A stretch of DNA of 39,703 nt from Microbacterium sp. MYb62 (lineage in GTDB: Bacteria; Actinomycetota; Actinomycetes; Actinomycetales; Microbacteriaceae). The notes under the pieces are model-generated. The model had not been told where the DNA came from and searched no databases. It saw only the letters and a list, made by a program, of their open reading frames with translations. Below, one piece after another: positions 8,208 through 16,184 of this stretch. Each line of letters begins with the position of its first letter. Positions within the stretch are counted from its first letter, which is position 1. The DNA lies in the NCBI RefSeq assembly GCF_002979475.1, contig NZ_PCOY01000028.1, positions 1-39,703 of the forward strand, in the 5' to 3' direction. Both the position numbers and the translations under genes were made by a program.

Positions 8208-9191
8208 ATGACGACGCGGATCACGACGCCGGCGACAGGCCTGACCGCGAGTGCCGACTACGACGTGCTCATCGTGGGCGGCGGGCCCGCCGGTCTCTCC
8301 GCTGCGCTCAACCTCGGCCGCGCGCTGGCCCGCGTGCTGGTGATCGACGCCGACCGTCCGCGCAACGCGGCGACCCTGCGCTCGCACGGTTTCCTCACGC
8401 GAGACGGCATCCCGCCGCAGGAACTGCGCCGTCTCGCCAGGGAAGAGCTGGCCGCCTACCCGAATGTCGAGGTGCGAACACGGACCGGCGTCATCGCACT
8501 CCGCCCGACCGGCGGCGCGGGCACGGCCGCGAACGGCGGGTTCACGGCCGACATCGGGCGCCGCGAGGTCGAGACGACCGTGACCGCCCGGGCCGTGCTG
8601 CTGGCGACCGGGCTGCGCGAGACCCTGCCCGCGGTGCCGAACCTCCGCGGCTTCTACGGCATGAGCCTGTTCAGCTGCGCCGCATGCGACGCCTGGGAGC
8701 TGCAGGGCCGCCACCTCGCCCTGATCGGGGAGACCGCCGACCTCGCCGATCGCGCCAGGCTCATCGGCCGGTGGACCGAGAACCTCACCGTCTTCACCCA
8801 CGGGGCGGATGTCGTGAGCGCGGCGGAGGAGAGGGAACTCGCCACAGCCGGGATCGTCGTACGTCGGCATCCGATCGTCGAACTCGTGGGCGACCGGGGG
8901 CAGCTCGCGGCCATCCGCCTCTCCGACGGCGAGACGGTCGCCGTCGACGGCGGATTCGTGCGCCCGGAATGGGAGAACACGCTGTCGTTCCTCGACGGGA
9001 TCACCCCCGCCGGCGACGACGACGGACACCTGCTCACCGATCGCTCGGGACGCACCGATGTGCCGGGGCTCTACGCCGCCGGCGACGCGGCCTCGCCAGG
9101 ACCGCAGCAGCTCATCGTCGCGGCGGGCGCCGGGGCACGGGTCGCCACGGTCATCGTGCACGATGCGATCGGCGTCGCCACCGCGCACTGA
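8208..9191 (+). CDS. Thioredoxin-reductase-like FAD/NAD(P) oxidoreductase
   Basis: 327 residues. Rossmann FAD motif GGGPAG is at 24-29, a second glycine motif (ATGLRE) near 133, the dithiol CAAC at 157-160, and the FAD-contacting GLYAAGDAA near the end. The layout is that of thioredoxin-reductase-like enzymes, but the NADPH-site glycine motif of classical TrxB is degenerate here (LIGETADLADRA), so the physiological acceptor is unknown and a thioredoxin role is not assured. ATG 8208 is chosen because GGAAGG lies just ahead of it; a longer frame upstream runs into repeat DNA. A 12-bp tandem motif (ACGACGCGGATG, ACGACGCGGATC) spans the start codon. The iron-box-like site upstream may control it. 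Confidence 0.82.
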   Translation: MTTRITTPATGLTASADYDVLIVGGGPAGLSAALNLGRALARVLVIDADRPRNAATLRSHGFLTRDGIPPQELRRLAREELAAYPNVEVRTRTGVIALRPTGGAGTAANGGFTADIGRREVETTVTARAVLLATGLRETLPAVPNLRGFYGMSLFSCAACDAWELQGRHLALIGETADLADRARLIGRWTENLTVFTHGADVVSAAEERELATAGIVVRRHPIVELVGDRGQLAAIRLSDGETVAVDGGFVRPEWENTLSFLDGITPAGDDDGHLLTDRSGRTDVPGLYAAGDAASPGPQQLIVAAGAGARVATVIVHDAIGVATAH

Positions 9192-9216
9192 GAAGACGAC
9201 CGGGGCCGGGACCAGG

Positions 9217-9270
9217 ACCAGCGCCGGGATCGGGACCAGCGCCGGGATCGGGACCAGCGCCGGGGCCGGG
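9217..9270. repeat. 18-bp GC-rich tandem repeat
   Basis: Three units of ACCAGCGCCGGGATCGGG (9217-9234, 9235-9252, and a variant at 9253-9270) in a G/C-only stretch about 25 bases after the flavoprotein stop and ahead of the next gene's -10 hexamer. Non-coding. Confidence 0.8.
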
Positions 9271-9283
9271 GCCGGGATCGGGC

Positions 9284-9289
9284 TAGGCT
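9284..9289 (+). promoter_or_regulatory. Leaderless-type -10 hexamer (TAGGCT)
   Basis: TAGGCT, 7 bases, then ATG 9297. There is no Shine-Dalgarno sequence, as expected for a leaderless message. Confidence 0.55.
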
Positions 9290-9296
9290 GACCGGC

Positions 9297-9965
9297 ATGA
9301 CGCGCACCTCCTCGATTCCCCGACGCCTGGCCAGCACCGCGATCGCCGCCGTGGCCGTGCTGTCACTGAGCGGATGTCTGTACGCGCAGATCCCCGAGGG
9401 GTCGCCCTCCGACCGTCCTTCTCCGAGCACGGAGACGGACGCGCCGATCGACGAGTCGCCCGGGTCGACCGGGTCGACCCTGACCTTCGACGAAGGACTC
9501 GAGCTCGCGAGCGACACCTACATCGAATGGGGCGACGGCCTGGCGGTCGACGACGGATGGAAGATCGTCTCGCCCGACGACGGCAACGGCGGCTGGACCT
9601 ACGGCACGGTCGACGGCACCTGCACGGCACGGTTCTGGCAGGGGTACACCACCGATGTGCCCGTGGTCGCGGGAGATGACAGCGCGTCGTCGGACGCGAT
9701 CCTCGGGCTGCTGCTGCAGACCCCGACCGCCGAGGTGACCCCGGTCGCGACCACCGGCGAATTCAGCTACATGGCGGGTGGGAGCGGGGGCGTCGAGACG
9801 CGTCAGATCGTCGGCGTGGACGGCAGCCGCACGTGGCTCATGGCCGCGCGCGCATTCACGCAGACCGGGGTCGGGCTCTATGTGATCGTGGACTGCACCG
9901 CCGCGGATGCGGAGGCGACGATGGCCGTGATCAACGAGGAGAACGCGGTCGTCGTCACCCCTTGA
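9297..9965 (+). CDS. Predicted lipoprotein, unknown function
   Basis: 222 residues. The signal peptide has basic residues, a hydrophobic core (IAAVAVLSLSGC) and a good lipobox LSGC with Cys27, so the protein should be membrane-anchored and face outside. A Ser/Pro/Asp/Thr-rich linker follows, then a globular domain from about 60 (LTFDEGLELASDTYIEWGDG) with two cysteines (VDGTCTARFW, VIVDCTAAD) that could pair. No family is recognised. The truncated gene at 4306-4722 shares its N-terminal domain start, so this looks like the intact member of a small paralogous pair. Its stop TGA opens a set of 15-17-bp repeats. Confidence 0.8.
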   Translation: MTRTSSIPRRLASTAIAAVAVLSLSGCLYAQIPEGSPSDRPSPSTETDAPIDESPGSTGSTLTFDEGLELASDTYIEWGDGLAVDDGWKIVSPDDGNGGWTYGTVDGTCTARFWQGYTTDVPVVAGDDSASSDAILGLLLQTPTAEVTPVATTGEFSYMAGGSGGVETRQIVGVDGSRTWLMAARAFTQTGVGLYVIVDCTAADAEATMAVINEENAVVVTP

Positions 9966-10041
9966 CGGCGCGGGGGTCTGACGACCCCGGAGGCTTGACG
10001 GTGCGGGGGTCTGACGGCGCGGGGTCTGACGGCGCGGGGAC
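9963..10041. repeat. Five 15-17-bp repeats filling the gap between two convergent stop codons
   Basis: Units begin with TGACGGCGCGGGG or a variant at 9963 (the stop codon of the lipoprotein gene), 9979, 9996, 10012 and 10027, and end directly against TCA 10042, the stop of the convergent DUF3817 gene. The whole intergenic gap therefore consists of repeat. Confidence 0.85.
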
Positions 10042-10503
10042 TCACTTGCCCCCGGGAGGACCGACCAGCAGCAGGATGACGTACAGGGCGACGATGCCGA
10101 CGGCCAGCAGCACCGCGAGCACCCACGGCCGCCGCAGGAACCAGCGCATCAGGCGGTCGTACCAGCGGCGATCCCGCTCGTCGTCGGTGGCGTCGAGGCG
10201 CCAGGCGCCGTCGAGTCTGCCCGTGCGATGCAGCCAGATCTCGGTCGGGATGGTGGCATACGGGATCACGGCACTGGCGACGGCGAGGACACCCACGCCG
10301 AGGTGCCACCGCTGGTTCAGCGCGACCAGGATCGCCGTCGCGGCGTAGGCCAGGAAGACGAACCCGTGGATGCCGCCGCCCACGGTGACCACGACCCCCG
10401 GGGCCCCGACGGCGCGGGCGATGATCGCGGCGATCAGGATCGTCCAGGTGATCGCCTCCGCGATCGCGAGGACTCGGAACAGGCGGTCGGGGGTACGGAA
10501 CAC
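10042..10503 (-). CDS. DUF3817-type integral membrane protein
   Basis: 153 residues. About four hydrophobic helices: residues 12-35 (LAIAEAITWTILIAAIIARA), 40-62 (GGGIHGFVFLAYAATAI), 70-85 and 125-148. An Asp/Arg-rich cytosolic loop lies near 95-120. The GGGIHGF segment and overall pattern match the DUF3817 family of small membrane proteins, whose function is unknown. Start ATG 10501-10503. Divergent from the AraC-type regulator, with 163 bases between the starts. Confidence 0.75.
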   Translation of the reverse strand: MFRTPDRLFRVLAIAEAITWTILIAAIIARAVGAPGVVVTVGGGIHGFVFLAYAATAILVALNQRWHLGVGVLAVASAVIPYATIPTEIWLHRTGRLDGAWRLDATDDERDRRWYDRLMRWFLRRPWVLAVLLAVGIVALYVILLLVGPPGGK

Positions 10504-10666
10504 GGGACTCCTCGGGTGGGGGTCCTCCCACCGTATCCCGCGGTCATCCCCGTCGAATCAACCGAATGGTTGAGCACGCCAGGACGATGCGACCCGTTCT
10601 CCGGTGCGAAGAATCCGACGGCGGAATAGCCGGCCGCGCGGCAACGTTGCCGAAGGCATGGTGACA

Positions 10667-11575
10667 ATGGATGCGGACGCGCTCTCGCACGTGCTCGGTG
10701 CCGTCGACCTGCGCGTCGGTGTCGCGCGGCGCACGACCGTCACGGCCGGTGACCTGCTGCCGATACCCGCCGGAGCCATCACCCTCGTGTACATCGCACA
10801 GGGCAGCGTGCACGGGCACCCTCCCCTCGGCGACGGCTGCCGCCTCGACGTCGACCCCGACTCGCGGCGCATCGTGCTCGATCCGCAGATCCGCCGCGAT
10901 CTGCTCGTCGCGGGCGACGCTTTCCTCACCCTCGGCGGGACACCGTTCGCGCTCGAAGCCGAAGACGACGCGAGCCTCATGGTCGTCGACCTCGAATTCG
11001 CGGATGCGGCCTCCCCCCTCCCCGCTCTCCTGCCACCGTTCCTCACCGTCACCGGGTTCGACGCACTCGAACCGGCCGCGGCGGCCCTCGCCGAGAACAT
11101 GGGTCTGGTGGACCCCGGCGCGTGCCCGGTGCGACAGGGCGATCCGGTCATCTGCCGCATGATGGCGACGACCGTGCTGCTCTCGGTCATCCGCGCCTGG
11201 GTTGCGAACGGCTGCGCGCCCGCGGGCTGGCCGTCCCTGTCGAACGACCCGTTCCTCGATCGCGTCGTCGACGCCATCCGCGAGGAACCCGGCCGCGATT
11301 GGACGGTCGAGCGCCTCGCCGGCATCGGCGCCATGTCGCGCTCGACCTTCGCCGAGCGGTTCCGCGCCGCCGTCGGCCGCTCCCCCGTCGACTACGTCAC
11401 CGAGGTGCGCATCGATGCGGCGAAGCGGATGCTCGACGCCGGACGCTCCGTGTCGGAGGTCTCCCGCGAGCTGGGCTATGCGTCAGACGAGGGTTTCAGC
11501 CGTGCGTTCCGCCGCCGCACCGGCATGACCCCGTCGTCCTGGCGGCTGGCGAACCGCGCACCGGTCCCGGCCTGA
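10667..11575 (+). CDS. AraC-family transcriptional regulator with N-terminal cupin
   Basis: 302 residues from ATG 10667, chosen because GAAGG lies 10 bases ahead. ATG 10658 and GTG 10661 in the same frame sit too close to that site. An N-terminal cupin-like domain (about 5-180) of the type found in exporter-linked AraC regulators is followed by a double helix-turn-helix (about 195-300): WTVERLAGIGAMSRSTFAERF, then SVSEVSRELGYASDEGFSRA, the classic AraC signature. It converges on an MFS exporter gene 18 bases downstream, a plausible target. Confidence 0.88.
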   Translation: MDADALSHVLGAVDLRVGVARRTTVTAGDLLPIPAGAITLVYIAQGSVHGHPPLGDGCRLDVDPDSRRIVLDPQIRRDLLVAGDAFLTLGGTPFALEAEDDASLMVVDLEFADAASPLPALLPPFLTVTGFDALEPAAAALAENMGLVDPGACPVRQGDPVICRMMATTVLLSVIRAWVANGCAPAGWPSLSNDPFLDRVVDAIREEPGRDWTVERLAGIGAMSRSTFAERFRAAVGRSPVDYVTEVRIDAAKRMLDAGRSVSEVSRELGYASDEGFSRAFRRRTGMTPSSWRLANRAPVPA

Positions 11576-11593
11576 CGGCTTCCCTCTCCGGGT

Positions 11594-12802
11594 TCAGAGC
11601 CGTGCGGAGGCGCGGCTGCTGACCCGGTTCGACGCGCCGAAGAGCACGGCTCCGGCGAGCAGCGCCCCCGCGCCCAACACGTACACCAGCTCGACGTTCA
11701 GGGTGTCGACGAGGAGTCCGCCGATGCCGGCCGCGAGCGTGATCGCCCCCTGGAACCCCACGACGACGAGGCTGCCGCCCGCTTCGAGGCGATCCGGCAT
11801 CCGGTGGCCGACCCAGGTGTTCGCGACGATCAGCCAGGACGAGAAGAAGAAGCCCCAGACCAGCACGACGATGCCGACCCCCACGATCGATCCGGAGAAC
11901 AGGATCATCGACAGGACCGAAACCGAGATCACCAGCGGGGCGAACACCGCGAAGAAGGCGAAGGTGCGGTCGATGACGAGCCCGATGGTGATGTTGCCGA
12001 GCAGGCCGCCGACGCCGAACAGGGCGAGCAGCACGACGATCGTCGAGGCGTCGACCTCGGGGATGCGCTCCAGCGCGAGACGCACGTACGTGTACGCGAG
12101 GAAGTGTCCGAGGACCACGAGCACATGGCCGATCATGCCGAGTCCGATGCCGGGGCGGCGCAGCGTGTCGACGAGCAGTCGCAGGCTCGAGGCCCGCTCG
12201 GCCGGCACCGACGGCAGCGCGAATCGCAGAACCACCGCGAGCACGATCATGAACCCGCCCGCGAGCGCGAAGACCATCCGCCAGTCGACGAGCTCGCTCA
12301 GCATGACACCCAGCGGCACGCCGGCCACGGTCGCGAGCGAGACGCCGGCCGAGGTGAACATGACGCCTCGTCCGAGGTTCGCGGGTCCCGCAAGACGCGC
12401 GGCGACCGTGATCGACATCGCCCAGAACGCGCTGATCGCCGCGCCCAGGAGAAAGCGCGCCAGCAGCACGATGATCAGGTTCGGCGCGATCGCGACGATG
12501 AGGTTCGACACCGCGGCGGCGAGCGCCATCCACACCAGCAGCGACCGCCGGTCCAGGCGCGGGAAGATCAGTCCGACCGTGGGGGCGACGATGAGACCGA
12601 CGAGCGCGGTCACGGTCACGGTCTGCCCGGCCTGACCCGGGGTGACCCCGAGGCCGTCGGCCATCTCGGTGAGCACGCCGTTGGGCAGGAACTCGGCGGT
12701 GACCAGAAGGAAGCCCATCATCATCAGGACGATCAGCCCGCCGTAACGGATGCGGGATGCCGCAGCGGGCGGCAGGGTGGGAACGGGCGCTGTCGTGGTC
12801 AT
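11594..12802 (-). CDS. MFS transporter, DHA1-type drug/sugar exporter
   Basis: 402 residues from ATG 12800-12802; the frame is open far upstream, but that part lacks membrane character and overlaps another gene. About 12 hydrophobic helices. The first (GGLIVLMMMGFLLVTAEFLPNGVL) carries the TAEFLP motif of AraJ/CmlA-like DHA1 exporters; the cytosolic loop 2-3 motif is replaced by FPRLDRRSL. It probably exports drugs or sugars using the proton gradient. Convergent with the AraC-type regulator, divergent from the lipoprotein at 12916. Confidence 0.87.
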   Translation of the reverse strand: MTTTAPVPTLPPAAASRIRYGGLIVLMMMGFLLVTAEFLPNGVLTEMADGLGVTPGQAGQTVTVTALVGLIVAPTVGLIFPRLDRRSLLVWMALAAAVSNLIVAIAPNLIIVLLARFLLGAAISAFWAMSITVAARLAGPANLGRGVMFTSAGVSLATVAGVPLGVMLSELVDWRMVFALAGGFMIVLAVVLRFALPSVPAERASSLRLLVDTLRRPGIGLGMIGHVLVVLGHFLAYTYVRLALERIPEVDASTIVVLLALFGVGGLLGNITIGLVIDRTFAFFAVFAPLVISVSVLSMILFSGSIVGVGIVVLVWGFFFSSWLIVANTWVGHRMPDRLEAGGSLVVVGFQGAITLAAGIGGLLVDTLNVELVYVLGAGALLAGAVLFGASNRVSSRASARL

Positions 12803-12915
12803 GGTTCCACGCTCGCAGTCCGCAGCGGGCGGCGCCCGACCACGCGTCCGCAGCATCCGACCATTCGTCCGACGGGTCCCGGCGGGTTCCCAGCCGGAGC
12901 TTGCAGAGTATCGGC

Positions 12916-14025
12916 ATGCGGATTCGGGGAAGGGCACGGCGGCGGATGCTGCGCGGTGCCGGCGTCGTCGCGGCGATCGCGCTCGTCTCGGGATGCACCC
13001 CGCAGCCTGTGGCCGGCCCGGACGACTGGAGCCTTGCGCCGATCCCGTTCCGGAATTCCGGATCGGAGGCCGCTCCGGTCGGTCAGCCGATCGACCTGGC
13101 CTCCGGGATGCACGTGCTGTCGGCCGACGGAACGGGCGGGTTCTGGACCACATCCGCCGGATCGTGGCTGCACGTCGGGGCCGATGGTGAGACGCTCGCC
13201 CGGTTCGGCGCCGAGCCTGGCGACCCGCTGTCGCAGATCGGGGCCATGGCGCCGCTTTCGGCGACCGAGCTCGTCGTGCTGCAGGGCGACCGGGTGCACG
13301 TGATGCCGATGGTCTCGGTGCTCGACACCTCCACCATGACCATGCGAGATCTGCCGGGCGACGCCGTGGGCGACGAGGGTGACTTCGACTACGGGGACTT
13401 CGAGTTCGGTGACGTCGCCGTGCACGACGGCGACGCGATCGTGGTGCGCTACCAACCGCGTCCTCCCGACGAGTACCTCGACTACGAGGTGCTGCGCATC
13501 GACCTCGACAGCGGGGCACGGACCCTGCTGCACAGCGGCCCGGTCGAACTCGACGATGCGCCCGGCGCACGGCCCGGAGTCCCGCCGATCGGCATCGATG
13601 TCGACGATGCCGGGCGTGTGTACCTCGCGACCCCGTCCGCACGGATCGTGCTCGCCGCCGACGGCACGGAATTGTCTCGGGAGCCGCAGGTCGCAGAGCA
13701 CCCTCTCGTCGCCGTCGCTCCCGACGGCGCGGCGCTGTGGTGGGGTGGAGAGCCGGAGCAGAGCGACGTGCAGGGCGTGATCGTCGGCGGCTCCTCCGAA
13801 GCGCGAGAGGCGATCGAGCCCCGCATGCACTGCGCCGATACCGCGAGCAGCGACACGCTCCGCCGCAGCGACGCGCTCCGCCTCAGCGATGCCGCCGGAC
13901 AGCATCCGCTGCCGTTCCTGTGCGGCGCGAACGATGCGGTCTGGACGGGCGGATCCTGGGTGGTCGCGACCGGCGGCGAGGGCGACGGAGTCCTCCTGCG
14001 ACTCGCCCCGCCCGTCGGGAACTGA
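12916..14025 (+). CDS. Predicted lipoprotein with beta-propeller-like repeats
   Basis: 369 residues. An Arg-rich n-region, hydrophobic core (GAGVVAAIALVSGC) and lipobox VSGC with the lipidated Cys near 27 predict an anchored outer-face protein. The mature part shows repeated short beta-strand patterns ending in LSADGTGGFW, VHDGDAIVVRY, IDVDDAGRVYLAT and VAVAPDGAALWW, reminiscent of beta-propeller blades. Near residue 315 the segment SSDTLRRSDALRLSD is a short degenerate repeat. No enzymatic motif is recognised. ATG 12916 is used because it starts the signal peptide; there is no clear ribosome site. Confidence 0.75.
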   Translation: MRIRGRARRRMLRGAGVVAAIALVSGCTPQPVAGPDDWSLAPIPFRNSGSEAAPVGQPIDLASGMHVLSADGTGGFWTTSAGSWLHVGADGETLARFGAEPGDPLSQIGAMAPLSATELVVLQGDRVHVMPMVSVLDTSTMTMRDLPGDAVGDEGDFDYGDFEFGDVAVHDGDAIVVRYQPRPPDEYLDYEVLRIDLDSGARTLLHSGPVELDDAPGARPGVPPIGIDVDDAGRVYLATPSARIVLAADGTELSREPQVAEHPLVAVAPDGAALWWGGEPEQSDVQGVIVGGSSEAREAIEPRMHCADTASSDTLRRSDALRLSDAAGQHPLPFLCGANDAVWTGGSWVVATGGEGDGVLLRLAPPVGN

Positions 14026-14033
14026 GCCACCCC

Positions 14034-14063
14034 TGGACAAGCCCGCCACCCACGCCCTAGGCT
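14034..14063 (+). promoter_or_regulatory. Promoter of the small ORF / RIO kinase unit
   Basis: TGGACA (14034-14039), 18 bases, TAGGCT (14058-14063). Unlike other TAGGCT sites here it leaves a leader of about 45 bases with a strong ribosome site (GAAGGAG 14101-14107) before ATG 14116. Confidence 0.6.
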
Positions 14064-14115
14064 CGACGACGCACCGGGACGAGCCCGGGAAGCCCGAGCG
14101 GAAGGAGCTGGAGAC

Positions 14116-14178
14116 ATGAACACGGTCTTTGTCGCGCTCTCCGCCGACCACCTTCCCTTCGAGGCCACCCGCTCCTGA
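14116..14178 (+). CDS. 20-codon upstream ORF (possible leader peptide)
   Basis: ATG 14116 to TGA 14176 encodes MNTVFVALSADHLPFEATRS. It has the best ribosome site in the neighbourhood (GAAGGAG, 8 bases before ATG) and lies between the promoter and a hairpin that covers the ribosome site of the RIO-type kinase. A leader-peptide or coupling role is inferred; there is no run of a single regulatory amino acid. Alternatively it is a chance ORF. Confidence 0.45.
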   Translation: MNTVFVALSADHLPFEATRS

Positions 14179-14186
14179 TCCCTGGC

Positions 14187-14210
14187 GTGGCCTCCCGCTC
14201 CCGGAGCCAC
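14187..14210 (+). promoter_or_regulatory. Hairpin sequestering the kinase ribosome-binding site
   Basis: GTGGC-C-TCC pairs with GGA-GCCAC (one bulged C, 7-base loop CGCTCCC). The 3' arm contains GGAG at 14203-14206, which stands 7 bases before the likely TTG start at 14214. The hairpin begins 8 bases after the small ORF stop, so ribosomes finishing that ORF could open it. No T-run follows, so it is not an intrinsic terminator. Confidence 0.45.
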
Positions 14211-14213
14211 ATC

Positions 14214-15143
14214 TTGTCTGATCTCTTCGCTTCCTCGGAAGCCGCACTTTCTCACTCAGAACCCGTACGGTTCGATGCATCCTCACCTCTCCCCGCCTCG
14301 CCCTTCGACGCGTCCTCGTTCGATGCACTCGAAACCGAGCTCTCCTTCGCCGACGTCGACCCCGGCGAGGGGCAGCGCTGGTCCACGTGGCCGGCGATCA
14401 CACCGTCCGAACGCGGCCCCGAGCCCTGGCCGGACTGGGTGGTGACCTCGGCCGGCGCGCTCGACACCGAGCGCGGCATCCTCAAGACCGGCAAGGAGGC
14501 CGACGTGTTCCTCCTCGAACGCGCGGTACCGGACGACCCGACGCAGCGCACACTGCTGGCGGCGAAGCGCTACCGCAGTGCGGAGCACCGCAGCTTCCAT
14601 CGGTCATCCGTCTACACCGAGGGCCGCAGCACCCGGAACACCCGTGATGCGCGCGCCCTCGCCAAGAAGTCGGACCACGGCCGCGAGGTCGCCGCCGCGC
14701 AGTGGTCGTTCGCCGAGTTCGAGGCATTGTGCCGCATGTGGGAGCTCGGCGCGCCGGTGCCGTATCCGGTGCAGGTGAACGGCACCGAGGTGCTCATGGA
14801 GTTCCTCGGTGACGCCGACGGCACGGCCGCGCCCCGACTCGCCCAGGCGCGCGGTGACCGTGCCCAGCTGCAGGGGTACTACGCGCAGGTGGTCGACCTG
14901 ATGCGCGTCTTCGCCGCGGCCGGGTTCGCCCATGGCGACCTCTCGGCGTACAACCTGCTCGTGCACGAGGGGCGGGTGCGGGTGATCGACCTGCCGCAGA
15001 TCGTCGATATCATCGCGAACCCGCAGGGGCTCGATCTGCTGCACCGCGACTGCGTGAACATCTGCGACTGGTTCGCCCGCCGCCGCGTCGAGTGCGACGC
15101 CGAGGAGCTGTTCGCCGAGCTCCTCGCCGGGTCATATACCTGA
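14214..15143 (+). CDS. RIO1-like serine/threonine kinase
   Basis: 309 residues from TTG 14214, preferred because GGAG lies 7 bases upstream; GTG 14187 in the same frame would add 9 residues but has no ribosome site. RIO-kinase features: the nucleotide loop GILKTGKEADVFLLERAV, the lysine in LLAAKRYR, the catalytic loop HGDLSAYNLLV and the metal-binding IDLPQIVDI in place of DFG. Bacterial RIO1-like kinases are widespread in actinobacteria and their substrates are unknown. Residues 1-50 are Ser/Glu/Asp-rich. It converges on the agmatinase-type gene, 16 bases away. Confidence 0.87.
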   Translation: MSDLFASSEAALSHSEPVRFDASSPLPASPFDASSFDALETELSFADVDPGEGQRWSTWPAITPSERGPEPWPDWVVTSAGALDTERGILKTGKEADVFLLERAVPDDPTQRTLLAAKRYRSAEHRSFHRSSVYTEGRSTRNTRDARALAKKSDHGREVAAAQWSFAEFEALCRMWELGAPVPYPVQVNGTEVLMEFLGDADGTAAPRLAQARGDRAQLQGYYAQVVDLMRVFAAAGFAHGDLSAYNLLVHEGRVRVIDLPQIVDIIANPQGLDLLHRDCVNICDWFARRRVECDAEELFAELLAGSYT

Positions 15144-15159
15144 GGCGCGTTCGGGTGAA

Positions 15160-16107
15160 TCAGGCGGCGAGGCGGGCGGCCAGCAGCGTCACGAGCTCGT
15201 AGACCACGTGGCTCGCGGCGATGCCGGTCATCTGCGCGTGGTCGTAGGCGGGCGACACCTCGACCACATCCGCCCCGACGATGTTCTGCGACTTCAGGGC
15301 GCGCAGGATGCGCAGCAGCTCGCGGCTCGTCAGCCCGCCCGCCTCGGGGGTGCCGGTGCCGGGGGCGTGGGCGGGGTCGAGCACGTCGATGTCGATCGAG
15401 ACGTAGAGCGGCTTGTCGCCGATGCGCTGCAGGATACGGGCGATGCCGGCCTCGACGCCGTGCTCCTCGATGTACTCGCTCGACACGATCGAGAAGCCCA
15501 GGCGCTCGTCGTCTTCGAGGTCCTGCTTCGAGTACAGAGGTCCGCGGGTACCGACGTGGCAGCTCGCGGTGAGGTCGATCAGCCCTTCCTCGCTCGCCCG
15601 GCGGAACGGAGTGCCGTGCGTGATGGGAGCCCCGAAGTAGGTGTCCCACGTGTCGAGGTGGGCGTCGAAGTGCAGCACCGCGACCGGGCCGTGCTTCGCG
15701 GCGACCGCCCGCAGCAGCGGAAGCGCGACCGTGTGGTCGCCGCCGATCGTGACGATGCGCTGCACCTGCTCGCCGAGCGCCAGCGCCGCGCGCTCGACCT
15801 CGGTCACCGCCTCCGTGAGATCGAACGGGTTGACCGGGATGTCACCGGCATCCACCACCTGCGCGATCGCGAACGGCGACACGTCCTGCGCAGGGTTGTA
15901 CGGCCGCAGCAGTCGCGACGACTCGCGCACGTGCGAGGGCCCGAACCGCGTGCCCGGTCGGTAGCTCACGCCCGAGTCGAACGGGATTCCGACGACGGCG
16001 ATGTCGGCGCGCGGCACGTCTTCGATCCGCGGCAGCCGCGCGAAGGTCGCGATGCCGGAGTAGCGGGGGTTCACGGACGCATCGATGGGGCCCACGTTCT
16101 CGGTCAT
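15160..16107 (-). CDS. speB: Agmatinase/guanidinobutyrase-type ureohydrolase
   Basis: 315 residues of the arginase/agmatinase superfamily. All manganese ligands are visible: His125 (GGDHT 122-126), Asp148, His150 and Asp152 (FDAHLD 147-152), Asp239 and Asp241 (SIDIDVLDP). The enzyme hydrolyses a guanidino group to urea and an amine. Agmatine is the annotated default substrate for the family; the neighbouring ThDP decarboxylase makes 4-guanidinobutyrate equally plausible. Last gene of a four-gene minus-strand operon, 74 bases after the decarboxylase gene. Confidence 0.88.
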   Translation of the reverse strand: MTENVGPIDASVNPRYSGIATFARLPRIEDVPRADIAVVGIPFDSGVSYRPGTRFGPSHVRESSRLLRPYNPAQDVSPFAIAQVVDAGDIPVNPFDLTEAVTEVERAALALGEQVQRIVTIGGDHTVALPLLRAVAAKHGPVAVLHFDAHLDTWDTYFGAPITHGTPFRRASEEGLIDLTASCHVGTRGPLYSKQDLEDDERLGFSIVSSEYIEEHGVEAGIARILQRIGDKPLYVSIDIDVLDPAHAPGTGTPEAGGLTSRELLRILRALKSQNIVGADVVEVSPAYDHAQMTGIAASHVVYELVTLLAARLAA

Positions 16108-16142
16108 TGCTCGTTCCTGTTCGTCGGGGAGGGGAAGTCTCA

Positions 16143-16184
16143 GAGGGTGGCGGTCAACGGGTGGCGGTCAGAGGGTGGAGGTCA
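16143..16184 (-). repeat. 14-bp tandem repeat starting at the decarboxylase stop codon
   Basis: On the minus strand TGACCTCCACCCTC, TGACCGCCACCCGT and TGACCGCCACCCTC, then a fourth TGA (16140-16142). The first TGA is the stop codon of the ThDP enzyme. Confidence 0.8.

Noticed and set aside
12803..13642. N-terminal extension of the MFS exporter at 11594-12802
   Set aside because: It would overlap the lipoprotein gene and is an Arg-rich shadow; the first membrane helix begins just after ATG 12802.
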